64,000 nt of DNA. Origin: Phyllobacteriaceae bacterium. GTDB lineage: Bacteria > Pseudomonadota > Alphaproteobacteria > Rhizobiales > Rhizobiaceae. Within the stretch, counting starts at the first letter, position 1; the number at the start of each line of letters is the position of its first letter. The position numbers and the translations under genes were made by a program. Positions 35,393-45,595 of the stretch are shown piece after piece. The notes beneath the pieces are model-generated. The model made no database searches, was not told where the DNA came from, and saw nothing but the letters and a program-made list of their open reading frames with translations. Where the stretch lies: assembly GCA_024742765.1 (NCBI GenBank), contig JANSXT010000021.1:1-64000 (forward strand), given 5' to 3'.

Positions 35393-35991
35393 CAGGCGCC
35401 GTCCCGCACTGCGTCCGCATGCCGGTCGGCGATCAGCTCATCGACCAGGCTGACGCCTTCGGGCACATATTGGCGCACGATCGCGCGTGCGCGTTCCAGT
35501 TCACCCGCCCGGGTCCGCATCACCAGTGCGCCCTCCTCGATCGAAAGGCTCACCTCGTCGCCCTCGCCGATCGCCAGCCGCTCGCGCAGTTCGGCGGGAA
35601 TGACGAGCCGGCCGGCCGCGCCGATGGTCGCCGTGACGGGCGCCGGGGGCTTGTCGTCTGCGCCCGATTGCGCCCTGTCGGCGGAGAGGACGTTGTAGGC
35701 ATGCTGGTAACGGATGCCGAGGCTGCGCGCGATATCGGCTGTCGCATAACCGGCCGCGGCCAGAAGCCGGATCTTGTCGGACTTGGTGGAAGGCAACGGC
35801 ACGTCCATTTGCTCCAATGTCCGTTTGAGCTGCCCTTGCGGCAATTCGTCGAGCGCCTTGCGCAGCCGCTCGGCCGGCAAATCATCGAACGCCTTGCGCA
35901 ATTGTTCGGACGGCAGCGCGTCCAGTTGGCGCTTCAGACTGTCAACCGACCGTTCCGTTGCGCCAACCGCGCGCCGCAGATCATGGTTCAT
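35392..35991 (-). CDS. AbrB-type antitoxin with HTH and N-terminal 12-residue repeats
   Basis: A 199-residue protein, about twice the size of a normal VapB/MazE antitoxin, in three parts. Residues 24-59 are three 12-residue repeats of pattern D-x-L-P-x3-L-(R/K)-(K/R)-x-(F/L). Residues about 68-98 form a helix-turn-helix (LAAAGYATADIARSLGIRYQ). Residues 117-165 are a SpoVT/AbrB swapped-hairpin domain (TATIGAAGRLVIPAELRERL). The C-terminal tail should bind the PIN toxin. A TTGACA at 36041-36046 and an AT-rich leader precede it, so the pair probably has its own promoter. Confidence 0.85.
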   Translation of the reverse strand: MNHDLRRAVGATERSVDSLKRQLDALPSEQLRKAFDDLPAERLRKALDELPQGQLKRTLEQMDVPLPSTKSDKIRLLAAAGYATADIARSLGIRYQHAYNVLSADRAQSGADDKPPAPVTATIGAAGRLVIPAELRERLAIGEGDEVSLSIEEGALVMRTRAGELERARAIVRQYVPEGVSLVDELIADRHADAVRDGA

Positions 35992-36063
35992 GACACATCT
36001 CCATCAAACGTGTCGTACAATGTCATGTTACAATTTATTTTGTCAACAGTCACAAACTATCAA

Positions 36064-37227
36064 TCATGCGGTCTCCGCAAACAGTTCGCGGCCGATCAGC
36101 ATGCGGCGGATCTCGCTGGTGCCGGCGCCGATCTCATAGAGTTTGGCGTCGCGCAGAAGCCGCCCGGTCGGATAGTCGTTGATATAGCCGTTGCCGCCAA
36201 GGCACTGGATCGCTTCGAGCGCGATTTGCGTCGCCTTTTCAGCGGCATAAAGGATGCAGCCGGCGGCATCCTTGCGCGTTGTCTCGCCCCGGTCGGCCGC
36301 CTGGGCCACCGCATAGACATAGGCGCGGCAGGCGTTCATGACCGTGTACATGTCGGCCAGCTTGCCCTGCATGAGCTGGAACTCGCCGATCGGTCGGCCG
36401 AACTGTTCGCGCTCATGCACATAGGGCATGACGACATCCATGGCCGCCGCCATGATGCCGAGCGGCCCGCCGGCGAGCACGATACGCTCATAGTCGAGGC
36501 CGCTCATCAGCACGTTGACGCCGCGCCCTTCGTCACCCAGCACATTGTCAAACGGCACCTCGCAATCCTCAAACACCAGTTCAGCCGTGTCCGAGCCGCG
36601 CATGCCCAGCTTGTCGAGCTTCTGGGCCGTCGAAAAGCCGTCCATCTGCTTTTCGATCAGGAAGGCGGTGATACCGCGCGGGCCGGCGTCCGGGTCGGTC
36701 TTGGCGTAAACGACCAGCGTGTCGGCGATCGGACCATTGGTGATCCACATCTTGTTGCCGTTCAGAACATAGCGGTCGTTCTTCTTGTCGGCGCGCAACT
36801 TCATGGAGACGACATCGGAACCGGAGCCCGGCTCGCTCATCGCCAGCGCGCCGACCTGTTCGCCGGAGATCAGGCCAGGCAGATAGCGCGCCTTTTGCGC
36901 GTCATTGCCGTTGCGTGCGATCTGGTTGATGCAGAGGTTGGAATGGGCGCCGTAGGACAGAGCCAGCGAGGCCGAGGCGCGGCTGACCTCTTCCATGGCG
37001 ACCACATGGGCAAGATAACCCATGCCCGCGCCGCCATCGGCCTCGGGCACGGTGATGCCGTGCAGACCCAATTCTCCCATTTTTGGCATCAGGTCGCGCG
37101 GGAATCGGTTCGTCGCGTCGATCTCAGCGGCGCGCGGGGCAATCTGCTCCTGCGCGAAACGGTGCACCATGTCGCGGAGCGCCTCGATCTCCTCGCCGAG
37201 CGCGAAATTCATCGTCGCCGTGAACAT
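36064..37227 (-). CDS. ivd: Isovaleryl-CoA dehydrogenase
   Basis: The 387-residue acyl-CoA dehydrogenase oxidises isovaleryl-CoA to 3-methylcrotonyl-CoA in leucine degradation, passing electrons to ETF. The [16 protein letters not shown] segment holds the catalytic Glu in the position typical of isovaleryl-CoA dehydrogenases. [17 protein letters not shown] is the first family signature and [20 protein letters not shown] the second. It begins 23 bases after the iorAB stop. Confidence 0.94.
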   Translation of the reverse strand: MFTATMNFALGEEIEALRDMVHRFAQEQIAPRAAEIDATNRFPRDLMPKMGELGLHGITVPEADGGAGMGYLAHVVAMEEVSRASASLALSYGAHSNLCINQIARNGNDAQKARYLPGLISGEQVGALAMSEPGSGSDVVSMKLRADKKNDRYVLNGNKMWITNGPIADTLVVYAKTDPDAGPRGITAFLIEKQMDGFSTAQKLDKLGMRGSDTAELVFEDCEVPFDNVLGDEGRGVNVLMSGLDYERIVLAGGPLGIMAAAMDVVMPYVHEREQFGRPIGEFQLMQGKLADMYTVMNACRAYVYAVAQAADRGETTRKDAAGCILYAAEKATQIALEAIQCLGGNGYINDYPTGRLLRDAKLYEIGAGTSEIRRMLIGRELFAETA

Positions 37228-37250
37228 GTCCCCTCCCCGTGGTCCCGGTC

Positions 37251-40200
37251 TTATTCGGCCGCCTCGGCCAGTCGCGCCGGTTCCGGCGGCCGGTCCAGTT
37301 CGCCGAGCAGGCGTTCGCGTTCCGTGGCCGCCTTTGCCATCGCCTCTTCCTTGACCGGGCCAAAACCGCGGATCATCTCCGGCACCGACAGAAGATCGCG
37401 CAGAGTCTCGAAGCGGTCTTCGTCCAGCCGTTCCAGCGCCATGTCCACATCGGCCTCATATTGGACGATCAACGCCCGCTCGGCGCGGCGTTCGGCGGTG
37501 TGGCCGAACGGATCGAACCGCGTGCCGCGCAGGCCCTTGAACCGCGCCAAGACGCGCATGGCGCGCAGCATCCAGGGGCCGAATTCGCGTTTTTTCGGCC
37601 GCCCCTCGGCGTCCTCGCCGGGCAGAAGCGGCGGCGCGAGATTGAAGGACAGTTTGAAGTCGCCGGCAAAGGTCTGCGTCAGATAGCGATCGAAGGCCGG
37701 ATCGGCGAAGAGCCGCGCCACCTCATATTCATCCTTGTAGGCCAGGAGCTTCGCATAGTTGTGGGCAACGGTCCGCACCAGCGCGTCGCGGTCCGCGGCC
37801 TGCGACAGGCGCTCCTCGGCGACCGATGCGACGCGCGCGACCATGTCGCGATGGCGCTTGGCGAGCGCGTCGTTCTGATAGGCGGTCAGATGGGCGGCGC
37901 GGTTGCGGATCAGCGCGTCCGTCGTCATTTCCGCCATCGGCGTGAAGCCGTTCTGCCGCACCTCCAGCGCGTCGATCGCGGCCGGATCATGCGCCATGAC
38001 GCGGCCCCAGCGGAACGCGTCGATATTGGCATCGACCGCAACGCCATTGATCGCAATCGCCTGCTCGATCGCCTCGGCCGAAAGCGGGATCAGTCCCTTC
38101 TGCCAGGCAAAGCCGACCATCAATATGTTGGTCGCGATCTCGTCGCCGGCAACCGCCATCGCCGCCTTGCCGAAATCGTGGAAATGGGCATCGGGGCGGA
38201 CAACCGAACGGACCGTGTCCTCGACGGTCTGCTTCCGGAAGTCAAAATCGCGCTGACGCACGAACTCGGCGACGGGCGTCAACTTGGCATTGACCACCGC
38301 ATGGGTGCGCTCGGGGTCGCAGCGCACGGTGCCGTCGCGCGAAGCGGCAACGACGCTGTCGGCGGCGATCAGCAGGTTGGCGCCGCCAGGCGCGATGCGC
38401 GGGCTCTTGCGCGGATTGTCGCCGGCCGAAAGCCGGATATGGCTCATCACCGCGCCGCCCTTTTGCGCCAGACCCGCCATATCGAGCACCAGGGGCGCAA
38501 CGCCCTCGAGCTTGGCGGCCATGGCGATGATGCCGCCAATGGTGAGGACGCCGGTGCCACCGACGCCCGTGACCGCGATGTTCCAGCTTGGTGTCATCTC
38601 GGGCAGGTCGGGCACGGGCAGGCCTGCAACGTCGGGCGCGGTGCTGCGCGCGCCTTTTTTCAAAGTGCCGCCGCGCACCGTCACAAACGACGGGCAGAAG
38701 CCTTTGACGCAGGAGAAATCCTTGTTGCAGGCGGACTGGTTGATCTGCCGCTTGCGACCCATTTCCGTTTCGAGCGGGTCGATGGCGATGCAATTGGACT
38801 GGACCGAACAGTCGCCACATCCTTCGCAGACGGCCGGGTTTATCAAAACCCGCATGTCCGGGTCTTCCATCAGCCCGCGCTTGCGGCGGCGGCGCTTTTC
38901 GGCGGCGCAGGTCTGCACATAGACGATCGCCGTCACGCCCGGCTGCTCGCGCAACTCCTTCATCACCGTATCGATCTCATCGCGATGGCGAACATCGGTA
39001 CCGGGCGCCAGATCGGGCGCGCTGTAGGCATCGATATTGTCGCTCATCAGGACAATTGAACCGACCCCCTCATGGTGAAGCTGATGCGTCAATTGCTGCG
39101 GGCTCAGCATGCCGTCGAGCGGCTGGCCGCCGGTCATGGCGACTGCATCATTGTACAGCAGCTTGTAGGTGATGTTGGCGCCCGCCGACACGGACTGGCG
39201 GACCGCCAGAATGCCGGAATGGAAATAGGTGCCATCGCCCAGATTGACGAAGACATGGTTCTCGTCCGTGTAGCGGCCGATCGCTGTCCAGGGCACGCCC
39301 TCGCCGCCCATCTGGGTGAAGGTCTCGGTGTTCCGGTCCATCCACTGGACCATGTAGTGACAGCCTATGCCGGCCAGCGCACGGCTGCCATCGGGCACCT
39401 TGGTCGAGGTGTTGTGCGGGCACCCGGCGCAATAATGCGGCTGACGCGTGACCGCCGGGACATGGCTTTCGGCAAAGCGCTCGCGCTCTTCGAGATAGGC
39501 CAGACGCGCTTTGATCTGCATCCGCAGCCCGTCATCGATGCCGTCAAGCCTGAGCACCCGGTCGGCGATGCCGCGCGCCACCGCGCCCACCGACAGGGCT
39601 TTTGACAGCGACAGAAAGGGCTGGTCGTGCTCGTCGAACTTGCCGACGATGCGCGGGCGCACATCGGCGCGCCAGTTGAACAGATGCATCTTGATCTGGT
39701 TTTCGATGATCTCGCGGCGCTCCTCGACGATCAGAACCTCTTCGAGACCTTCGGAGAATTCGCGCACGCCCTCGGGTTCGAGCGGCCAGGTCATGCGCAC
39801 CTTGTAGAGCCTCAGCCCGATATGAGCCGCTTCATCGTCGCCGATACCCAGTTCGAACAGCGCCTGGCGCACATCCTCATAGGCCTTTCCGGACCCGGCG
39901 ATGCCAAACCGCGCATTCGGGCTGTCCATGGTGATCTGGTCGACCCGGTTGGCGCGGGCAAAGGCGAGTGCCGCATAGGGCTTGATCTCCTGCAGGCGCT
40001 GATCCTGGACCAGCGGCGGATCGGGCCAGCGGAGATTGACGCCGCCGGGCGGCAGCTCGAAGTCCGGCGTGACGAACTGGCGCTGCTCGCCGCCAAGATC
40101 GACCACCGATGTGGTTTCCACCGTGTCGGAGATGAACTTCATGCCGACCCACAGGCCCGAATAGCGCGACATGGCGATGCCGAGCAGCCCCACTTCCAGA

Positions 40201-40736
40201 AACTCGTGGATGGAAGACGGGTAGAGACACGGAATGATCGCCGAGGCAAAGGCATGGTCGGACTGGTGCGGCACGGTGGATGATTTGCAGGTGTGGTCGT
40301 CACCGGCCAGGCACAGGATACCGCCATGTGCGGACGATCCCGCCGCATTACCGTGCTTGAAGACATCGCCCGACCGGTCGACGCCCGGCCCCTTGCCGTA
40401 CCAGATGCCCAGCACGCCATCCTTTCTGGCGCCGGGCGACAGCGAGACCTGCTGCGTGCCCCAGACGGCGGTTGCCGCCAGTTCCTCGTTGACGCCCGGT
40501 TGAAACGTGATGTCGAGCGGATCGAGATGCTTTCTGGCGCGCACAAGCTGCTGGTCGTAGCCGCCCAGCGGCGAGCCGCGATAGCCGGTGACAAAGGCTG
40601 CGGTGTTCAGGCCGGCGGCACGGTCGCGGCGCATCTGCACCATGGGCAGGCGGACGAGCGCCTGCATGCCGCTCATATACACCGCACCCTGGGACGCGGT
40701 GTAGGTGTCGTCCAGACGGACGGCTGCGATGTTCAT
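37251..40736 (-). CDS. Indolepyruvate ferredoxin oxidoreductase, fused alpha and gamma chains
   Basis: A 1161-residue enzyme that oxidatively decarboxylates aryl (and possibly branched-chain) 2-oxo acids to acyl-CoA. Order: pyrimidine-binding domain (about 10-240), TPP-binding domain (about 430-600, [20 protein letters not shown]), a ferredoxin-like cysteine segment ([16 protein letters not shown], then [14 protein letters not shown], about 640-700), and the POR gamma domain (about 720-910, [15 protein letters not shown]). The fused form is typical of aerobic proteobacteria. It starts the minus-strand catabolic operon. Confidence 0.93.
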   Translation of the reverse strand: MNIAAVRLDDTYTASQGAVYMSGMQALVRLPMVQMRRDRAAGLNTAAFVTGYRGSPLGGYDQQLVRARKHLDPLDITFQPGVNEELAATAVWGTQQVSLSPGARKDGVLGIWYGKGPGVDRSGDVFKHGNAAGSSAHGGILCLAGDDHTCKSSTVPHQSDHAFASAIIPCLYPSSIHEFLEVGLLGIAMSRYSGLWVGMKFISDTVETTSVVDLGGEQRQFVTPDFELPPGGVNLRWPDPPLVQDQRLQEIKPYAALAFARANRVDQITMDSPNARFGIAGSGKAYEDVRQALFELGIGDDEAAHIGLRLYKVRMTWPLEPEGVREFSEGLEEVLIVEERREIIENQIKMHLFNWRADVRPRIVGKFDEHDQPFLSLSKALSVGAVARGIADRVLRLDGIDDGLRMQIKARLAYLEERERFAESHVPAVTRQPHYCAGCPHNTSTKVPDGSRALAGIGCHYMVQWMDRNTETFTQMGGEGVPWTAIGRYTDENHVFVNLGDGTYFHSGILAVRQSVSAGANITYKLLYNDAVAMTGGQPLDGMLSPQQLTHQLHHEGVGSIVLMSDNIDAYSAPDLAPGTDVRHRDEIDTVMKELREQPGVTAIVYVQTCAAEKRRRRKRGLMEDPDMRVLINPAVCEGCGDCSVQSNCIAIDPLETEMGRKRQINQSACNKDFSCVKGFCPSFVTVRGGTLKKGARSTAPDVAGLPVPDLPEMTPSWNIAVTGVGGTGVLTIGGIIAMAAKLEGVAPLVLDMAGLAQKGGAVMSHIRLSAGDNPRKSPRIAPGGANLLIAADSVVAASRDGTVRCDPERTHAVVNAKLTPVAEFVRQRDFDFRKQTVEDTVRSVVRPDAHFHDFGKAAMAVAGDEIATNILMVGFAWQKGLIPLSAEAIEQAIAINGVAVDANIDAFRWGRVMAHDPAAIDALEVRQNGFTPMAEMTTDALIRNRAAHLTAYQNDALAKRHRDMVARVASVAEERLSQAADRDALVRTVAHNYAKLLAYKDEYEVARLFADPAFDRYLTQTFAGDFKLSFNLAPPLLPGEDAEGRPKKREFGPWMLRAMRVLARFKGLRGTRFDPFGHTAERRAERALIVQYEADVDMALERLDEDRFETLRDLLSVPEMIRGFGPVKEEAMAKAATERERLLGELDRPPEPARLAEAAE

Positions 40737-41002
40737 CTGTCAATCCTCCCCCGCGCGCCGGAGAAGGCGGCGGAGCGGCACGGCATCGCGGGCGCCCGAC
40801 GGATCGAGGACAGGCGCAGCCCCTCCCTGCGCGCCCGACCGGTCATGTCCACACGGACCGCGCAACGGTTCGTGTTTTCAATTGGAACCAGTCTAGATCG
40901 GCGATTCCCAAGACCGCAAGCAAAACCGGTCGCCCGCGGAGCGGACGCGGCGGCCTGATCAGAAAAGGAGACGAAGAAGCGTCAACAAGCGTTTGAAAAA
41001 TA

Positions 41003-41079
41003 TGGCGAACCCGGCAGGATTCGAACCTGCGACCTGATGATTAGAAGTCACCTGCTCTATCCAGCTGAGCTACGGGTCC
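41003..41079 (-). tRNA. tRNA-Arg (TCT)
   Basis: The cloverleaf runs from GGACCCG at 41079 leftward, with anticodon loop CTTCTAA (anticodon TCT) and T-loop GGTTCGAATCC. The CCA end is encoded (41003-41005). One G-U pair in the acceptor stem. Confidence 0.97.
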
Positions 41080-41088
41080 GTCGATGCA

Positions 41089-41118
41089 GATATAGACGCT
41101 TGGCGATGGACCGCGCAA
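41089..41118 (-). promoter_or_regulatory. Promoter of tRNA-Arg
   Basis: On the minus strand TTGCGC (41113-41118) and TATATC (41089-41094), 18-bp spacer, ending 10 bp before the tRNA 5' end. Confidence 0.5.
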
Positions 41119-41168
41119 TCGCATGCCCGGACGGATTCGCCGGTATGGGCGCTTGGCGGTCAGACCCT

Positions 41169-41474
41169 TCAGTGGGTCCAGGGTATGCGGCGGTCGAACC
41201 TGAAATTGTCGGAATAGGCCTGGCGCCGTCGTTCGGGCCTTTGCGGCTCTTCGATGCGGTAGGTCAGACCATGCTTTTCGGCATAGGCAACCGCCGCCTC
41301 TTTCGTCTCGAAACGCAGATGCACCTGCGTGCGGGTGTCCGACGACGAGGTGTAACCCATCAGCGGTTCGACGCGGCGCGGCTGCTCACGGTCGAATTCG
41401 AGCACCCAATGGCCGGTCTTGGCCTTGCCCGACTGCATGGCGGTCTTGGCCGGGCTGAAAATACGCGCACTCAT
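41169..41474 (-). CDS. ETC complex I subunit, NDUFS4-like accessory protein
   Basis: A 101-residue protein of the ETC_C1_NDUFA4/NDUFS4 family (PF04800): MSARIFSPAKTAMQSGKAKT at the start and FETKEAAVAYAEKHGLTYRI later. It is an accessory subunit of respiratory complex I, conserved from alphaproteobacteria to mitochondria. AGGAGA precedes ATG 41472-41474; an upstream ATG at 41495 is less likely. It lies between two tRNA genes. Confidence 0.92.
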   Translation of the reverse strand: MSARIFSPAKTAMQSGKAKTGHWVLEFDREQPRRVEPLMGYTSSSDTRTQVHLRFETKEAAVAYAEKHGLTYRIEEPQRPERRRQAYSDNFRFDRRIPWTH

Positions 41475-41527
41475 GCCAATCGTCTCCTGTGCCAAACATC
41501 TGCCCTCGGCGACAAGCCGCTGGATCG

Positions 41528-41604
<77 letters not shown>

Positions 41605-41694
41605 ATCGTGCCGTGACAGGCCGGCATCGCATACACGCGCAACCGGACGCCCGCAAGGGTCCGATCGGCGTGACAGTCACATCTTATCGGCCTG

Positions 41695-42198
41695 TTATCG
41701 GTCCTGGCCGATGGCAGGATGAACCAGCCGGTCGCCGGCGACGATCCCCAGCGCCTCGGTCGTACCGGCATGGACCTCGAGCACATAAAGCGCCGGCGCG
41801 CCCGAGCGGATCGGCACGGTCGAAAAGGGCACGGTGTCGCGGGCGACACGCACGATCGTGCCGTCCTCGGCGGCGAAGATGATGTCAAGCGGCAGCGGCG
41901 TGTCCTTCATCCAGAAGGCGCGCTGGCCGGCCGCATCAAAGACGAACAGCATGGCGCGATCGGCAGGCAGGTCGGTGCGGTGCATCAGCCCGCGCATATG
42001 TTCGTCGCCGGTGCGGGCGATTTCGAGATCGAACCGCGCCCGCTCCTTGCCATCGGCGGATGTGACGGCCAACTGTGCCGGATCGACCGGCAGGCGCATC
42101 GGCTCGTTCGCCAGCGCGACCAGCGAGGCGGCCACAAGCACGAGCATGGCCAAGGCCATGGCGGCCATATGGGATCGGATCGGGACGGGCCAGTGCAT
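41695..42198 (-). CDS. DUF192 family exported protein
   Basis: A 167-residue protein with a signal-anchor (about 11-32, AMALAMLVLVAASLVALANE) and a DUF192 domain (about 50-160, with HMRGLMHRTDLPADRAMLFV and FWMKDTPLPLDIIFAAEDG). The function is unknown; the fold forms a beta-barrel. It lies 30 bp downstream of the double cold-shock gene, so probably the same transcript. Confidence 0.92.
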   Translation of the reverse strand: MHWPVPIRSHMAAMALAMLVLVAASLVALANEPMRLPVDPAQLAVTSADGKERARFDLEIARTGDEHMRGLMHRTDLPADRAMLFVFDAAGQRAFWMKDTPLPLDIIFAAEDGTIVRVARDTVPFSTVPIRSGAPALYVLEVHAGTTEALGIVAGDRLVHPAIGQDR

Positions 42199-42228
42199 AG
42201 GCTCAAATATGAGCGCGCGCGGCAGCGA

Positions 42229-42822
42229 TCAATGGGACGATGGCGGCTGAACCCCGATATCGGGATAGATTTCGGCCGCCATCAGTCCCTTTTCGCCCTC
42301 GCCGAAACGGGCAATGACCACCTGTCCGGGCCGCAACTCGGTCAGGCCGAAGCGGCGCAGCGTCTCCATATGCACGAAAATGTCGGGCGTGCCCTCGCCG
42401 CGCGTCAGGAAGCCGAAGCCCTTGGTGCGGTTGAACCATTTGACGATCACCCGCTCAAGACCGCTGGTCGGGGTGACGTTGACATGGGTGCGCGGCTCGC
42501 TGGCGGCGGGATGAACGGCGGTCGACGCGTCCATGGAGATGATGCGGAAGGCCTGAAAGCCGCGCTCGCCGCGCTGCGCCTCACAGACGATGCGTGCGCC
42601 TTCCAGCGCTGTCTGGTAACCGTCGCGCCGCAGGCAGGTGACATGCAGCATCACATCGCCGAAAGCGGCATTGTCGGGCACGATGAAGCCATAGCCCTTG
42701 GCGATGTCGAACCATTTGATCTTGCCGGCGACCTCAACAAGCTCGCCCACCGCAGCATCGCCCGCGCCAAGCGCGCGCTCGGTTCCGGCCTTGTCCTTGC
42801 CTGATTGCGACTCATCACCCAT
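42229..42822 (-). CDS. Double cold-shock-domain protein
   Basis: A 197-residue protein with two CSD modules joined by a linker. The first (about 30-95) has [18 protein letters not shown], where RNP1 is KGYGFI. The second (about 124-190) has [20 protein letters not shown] and [13 protein letters not shown] (RNP2). Such double-CSD proteins are typical of Hyphomicrobiales and probably act as RNA chaperones. The first module's RNP2-like motif is [13 protein letters not shown]. Confidence 0.93.
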   Translation of the reverse strand: MGDESQSGKDKAGTERALGAGDAAVGELVEVAGKIKWFDIAKGYGFIVPDNAAFGDVMLHVTCLRRDGYQTALEGARIVCEAQRGERGFQAFRIISMDASTAVHPAASEPRTHVNVTPTSGLERVIVKWFNRTKGFGFLTRGEGTPDIFVHMETLRRFGLTELRPGQVVIARFGEGEKGLMAAEIYPDIGVQPPSSH

Positions 42823-43102
42823 ACGACCAACATCCCCCGCACGCTCGGCGCAGTCGGACCAGGAGCGCGCAAGCCGTGATTCGAGACAAGGATAGCATTA
42901 CGACGCCCGATTGCGGCAAGAGCGAAATCCCGATTTGTCCCGGAATACCGGGCTAGCCAGCCGTTTTGCGGCCCGATACTGTGCATAAGTCTTGCGCCGC
43001 CGCCGTGCTCGTCCGAAATGCGACAGCCGGGGAGCGGCACATATCCGAGGTGACGCTGGGTCAGCGTCGCCACCATCAAACTTCAGGGTCCGGAATCCGA
43101 CA

Positions 43103-43543
43103 ATGCGTTATCTGCACACCATGGTCCGCGTTCGCGACATCGACGAATCGCTGGCATTTTATTGCGACAAGCTGGGGCTCGAGGAAGTCCGGCGCCATGA
43201 GAGCGAAAAGGGGCGCTACACGCTCATCTTCCTGTCCGCGCCCGAAGACAGGGAAGCCGCGCTCGCCAACAAGGCGCCACTGATCGAACTGACCTTCAAT
43301 TGGGATCGGGAAGAATATCAGGGCGGGCGCAACTTCGGCCATCTGGCCTATCTGGTCGACGACATTTACGCCACCTGCCAGCATCTGGCCGACAATGGCG
43401 TGACCATCAACCGCCCGCCACGCGACGGTCACATGGCTTTCGTGCGTTCGCCCGACGGCATCTCGATCGAACTGCTGCAAAAGGGCGACGCGCTGCCGCC
43501 GCAGGAACCCTGGGCAAGCATGGAAAACACCGGAAGCTGGTAG
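43103..43543 (+). CDS. gloA: Lactoylglutathione lyase (glyoxalase I)
   Basis: The 146-residue metal enzyme converts the methylglyoxal-glutathione hemithioacetal to S-lactoylglutathione. The four metal ligands can be placed: His5 ([10 protein letters not shown]), Glu in IELTFNWD, His in [11 protein letters not shown] and Glu in [12 protein letters not shown] 43103 gives the standard family N-terminus. It is monocistronic and divergent from the cold-shock gene. Confidence 0.95.
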   Translation: MRYLHTMVRVRDIDESLAFYCDKLGLEEVRRHESEKGRYTLIFLSAPEDREAALANKAPLIELTFNWDREEYQGGRNFGHLAYLVDDIYATCQHLADNGVTINRPPRDGHMAFVRSPDGISIELLQKGDALPPQEPWASMENTGSW

Positions 43544-43758
43544 CGGGAGACCGCGTCGGGGCCCGTGCCGGGGCTGCCTTGATTGCTTCACGATTTGGCC
43601 GTAATCGCACCTTATCGGTTCGCGCCAGCATTAAGCCATTTCGCACATTTTGCGACGATGATGGCGGGACAGCCCGCGGCAAGCCAGCGATGCGATCATT
43701 TGGATCGCCCGTTTGCCGGCAGGATTGTTCGATCGGGGGCCCGAGGGGAAACGCACTT

Positions 43759-44967
43759 TTGAAGTCATCGCTCCGCTTTGTTGTTGAAGGCCGCGCGCCG
43801 CGTGCGGTTGGCGTGGTTGCCGCCGCGCTGGTGATTTCGGCCTGTACGACATCGTCGCTGGATACGGTCGCGACCGGGCTTGGCCCCGCGCCCGCTGCCG
43901 ATACCGGCACCGTGATGGCGCTGAGCGACGGCGATGGCCTGCCCGCGCCCGATGTGCGCCCCGCCGCACCGGTCGGCGCGACCGCCCCGGCCGCAAACGG
44001 CGCCACGGTCGCCTTTGCCGGTCCGACGCCCACCGCGCCAGCGCCGTCACAGGCTCCGCAGGCGTCCGTGACGCCCCCCGCCCAGATCGCCGCAGTCCCG
44101 GCAACCGACGCGACGCCGACACCGGCAATCGAGGCCGCATCGACAGCCACCGCACAGGCCGCGACCCCGCCGCCAGTTGCGACGCCCAGCGCACCGGCGG
44201 CCGACGATGTGGCCACACAGCGCATTCTGGCTGCCACCAATGCGCCGACCGCCAACGGCGCCGAAGCGCAACCGGCACAGGCCGAAGTGGCCGTCGCGCC
44301 GCCGCCCGCCATCACCGCCCCAGCCGCTTCGTCCGAAAACCGCCCGGGCATTCTCAATGCGTTGTTCGGCAGCCGCCGCGATTCGCAAGGGCGCCCGCGC
44401 CCGCTGGTCGCCACCGCATCGAACCGCGACGCGCCTGCCCCGGTGATCGAACAGCCGGCCGAGCCGCGACCGGTGATCGCGCGCGCCTCGGCCAGCGGCA
44501 GCACCGCCGCCCTGCCCGGCTTCAGCCGCGACCGCGCGCTAGGCATCAACCAGAATGCGCCGGCCAGCGACGCGCCTGTCCAGCTTGCCTCTGCCGCCGG
44601 CCTTGCCCGGCTGACGCCGAACGGCCTGCGCACGCAGCATTCGGGCGTTGATGTCGCCTGCCTCAAGCCGGCGCTGGTGCGCCTTCTCAAGCGCGTCGAA
44701 CAGCGCTACGGCAAACCGGTGGTTGTCACCTCCGGCTATCGCAGCCCGCAGCGCAACCGCCGGGCGCGCGGCGCCAAGAATTCGCTGCACATGTATTGTG
44801 CGGCCGCCGACATCCAGGTCGCCGGTGTCAGCAAATGGGATTTGGCCGCCTATCTGCGCTCGGTGCCCGGCCGCGGCGGCGTCGGGACCTATTGCCACAC
44901 CAAGTCGGTGCATATCGATATCGGTCCGAAGCGCGACTGGAACTGGCGCTGCCGCCGTCGCGGCTGA
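43759..44967 (+). CDS. YcbK-type (DUF882) lipoprotein, putative peptidoglycan hydrolase
   Basis: A 402-residue protein. A lipoprotein signal (LVISAC, lipidated Cys at about 27) precedes about 230 residues of Ala/Pro/Thr-rich low-complexity linker. The C-terminal peptidase M15-like DUF882 domain (about 285-402) has the zinc motif pieces SLHMYCAAADIQ and SVHIDIGPKRDWNW. Homologues are periplasmic LD/DD-peptidases or their relatives. TTG 43759 is favoured because GAGGGGA lies 9 bases before it; an in-frame ATG at 43690 would put odd residues before the signal. Confidence 0.85.
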   Translation: MKSSLRFVVEGRAPRAVGVVAAALVISACTTSSLDTVATGLGPAPAADTGTVMALSDGDGLPAPDVRPAAPVGATAPAANGATVAFAGPTPTAPAPSQAPQASVTPPAQIAAVPATDATPTPAIEAASTATAQAATPPPVATPSAPAADDVATQRILAATNAPTANGAEAQPAQAEVAVAPPPAITAPAASSENRPGILNALFGSRRDSQGRPRPLVATASNRDAPAPVIEQPAEPRPVIARASASGSTAALPGFSRDRALGINQNAPASDAPVQLASAAGLARLTPNGLRTQHSGVDVACLKPALVRLLKRVEQRYGKPVVVTSGYRSPQRNRRARGAKNSLHMYCAAADIQVAGVSKWDLAAYLRSVPGRGGVGTYCHTKSVHIDIGPKRDWNWRCRRRG

Positions 44968-45050
44968 CCGCCGATCCTTGCCATGGGACGAGCGGCAACC
45001 TATGTGCCTGCCCGGTCGAAAAAAATCGGTTTTCCGGTTTGCGATCAGGG

Positions 45051-45079
45051 TTGCGGCGGCGTTTGAATGTGCCTATACA
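45051..45079 (+). promoter_or_regulatory. Promoter of tRNA-Glu
   Basis: TTGCGG (45051-45056) and TATACA (45074-45079) with a 17-bp spacer, ending 16 bp before the tRNA 5' end. Confidence 0.6.
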
Positions 45080-45095
45080 CCGCTCACCTTGCTGC

Positions 45096-45171
45096 GCGCC
45101 CATCGTCTAGCGGTCTAGGACGCCGCCCTTTCACGGCGGAAACACGGGTTCGAGTCCCGTTGGGCGTGCCA
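45096..45171 (+). tRNA. tRNA-Glu (TTC)
   Basis: The cloverleaf starts GCGCCCATCG; the anticodon loop CTTTCAC gives anticodon TTC, and the T-loop is GGGTTCGAGTCCC. The CCA end is encoded. G1 pairs with U72. Confidence 0.97.
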
Positions 45172-45208
45172 CTTCGTTCCACAGTTCAGCACCCTGTCCA
45201 TCGCGCCC

Positions 45209-45595
45209 TCAGGCGCGGGCCAGATCATTGATGATCGGACAATCGGGACGATCATTGCCCTGGCAGGTGTCGGCAAGCCGCGTCAGGGTCGCGCGCAGAG
45301 ACTGCAATTCAACGAGCTTGCGGTCGATCTGGCCGATCTTCTCCAGCGCCAGGGCCTTGACGTCGGCGCTGGCCCGTTGCTCGTCGTCGTAAAGCGAAAG
45401 CAGCAGCCGGCATTCCTCGATCGAAAATCCAAGGCTGCGGGCACGCTGCACGAATTTCAGCCTGTGCACGTCGGAACCGGAATAGTCGCGATAGCCGTTC
45501 TCCGCCCGCGCAGGGCAGACCAGTCCGATCTCTTCATAATAGCGGATGGTCTTTGCGGGCAGGTCAGTCGCGCGTGCCGCCGAGCCGATGTTCAT
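45209..45595 (-). CDS. cueR: Cu(I)-responsive MerR-family regulator, CueR/HmrR type
   Basis: A 128-residue MerR activator. The N-terminal winged helix is MNIGSAARATDLPAKTIRYY and the coiled coil about 75-110. The metal loop is CQGNDRPDC, two Cys seven residues apart, the CueR/HmrR signature for monovalent Cu/Ag/Au. No copper ATPase or oxidase gene is adjacent, so the targets lie elsewhere or are the small ORF before it. Its start lies inside the end of that small ORF (32-base overlap). Confidence 0.92.
   Translation of the reverse strand: MNIGSAARATDLPAKTIRYYEEIGLVCPARAENGYRDYSGSDVHRLKFVQRARSLGFSIEECRLLLSLYDDEQRASADVKALALEKIGQIDRKLVELQSLRATLTRLADTCQGNDRPDCPIINDLARA

Noticed and set aside
40867-40889. 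GGTTC-N13-GAACC inverted repeat upstream of iorAB
   Set aside because: Short arms and no clear promoter elements around it; chance similarity cannot be excluded.
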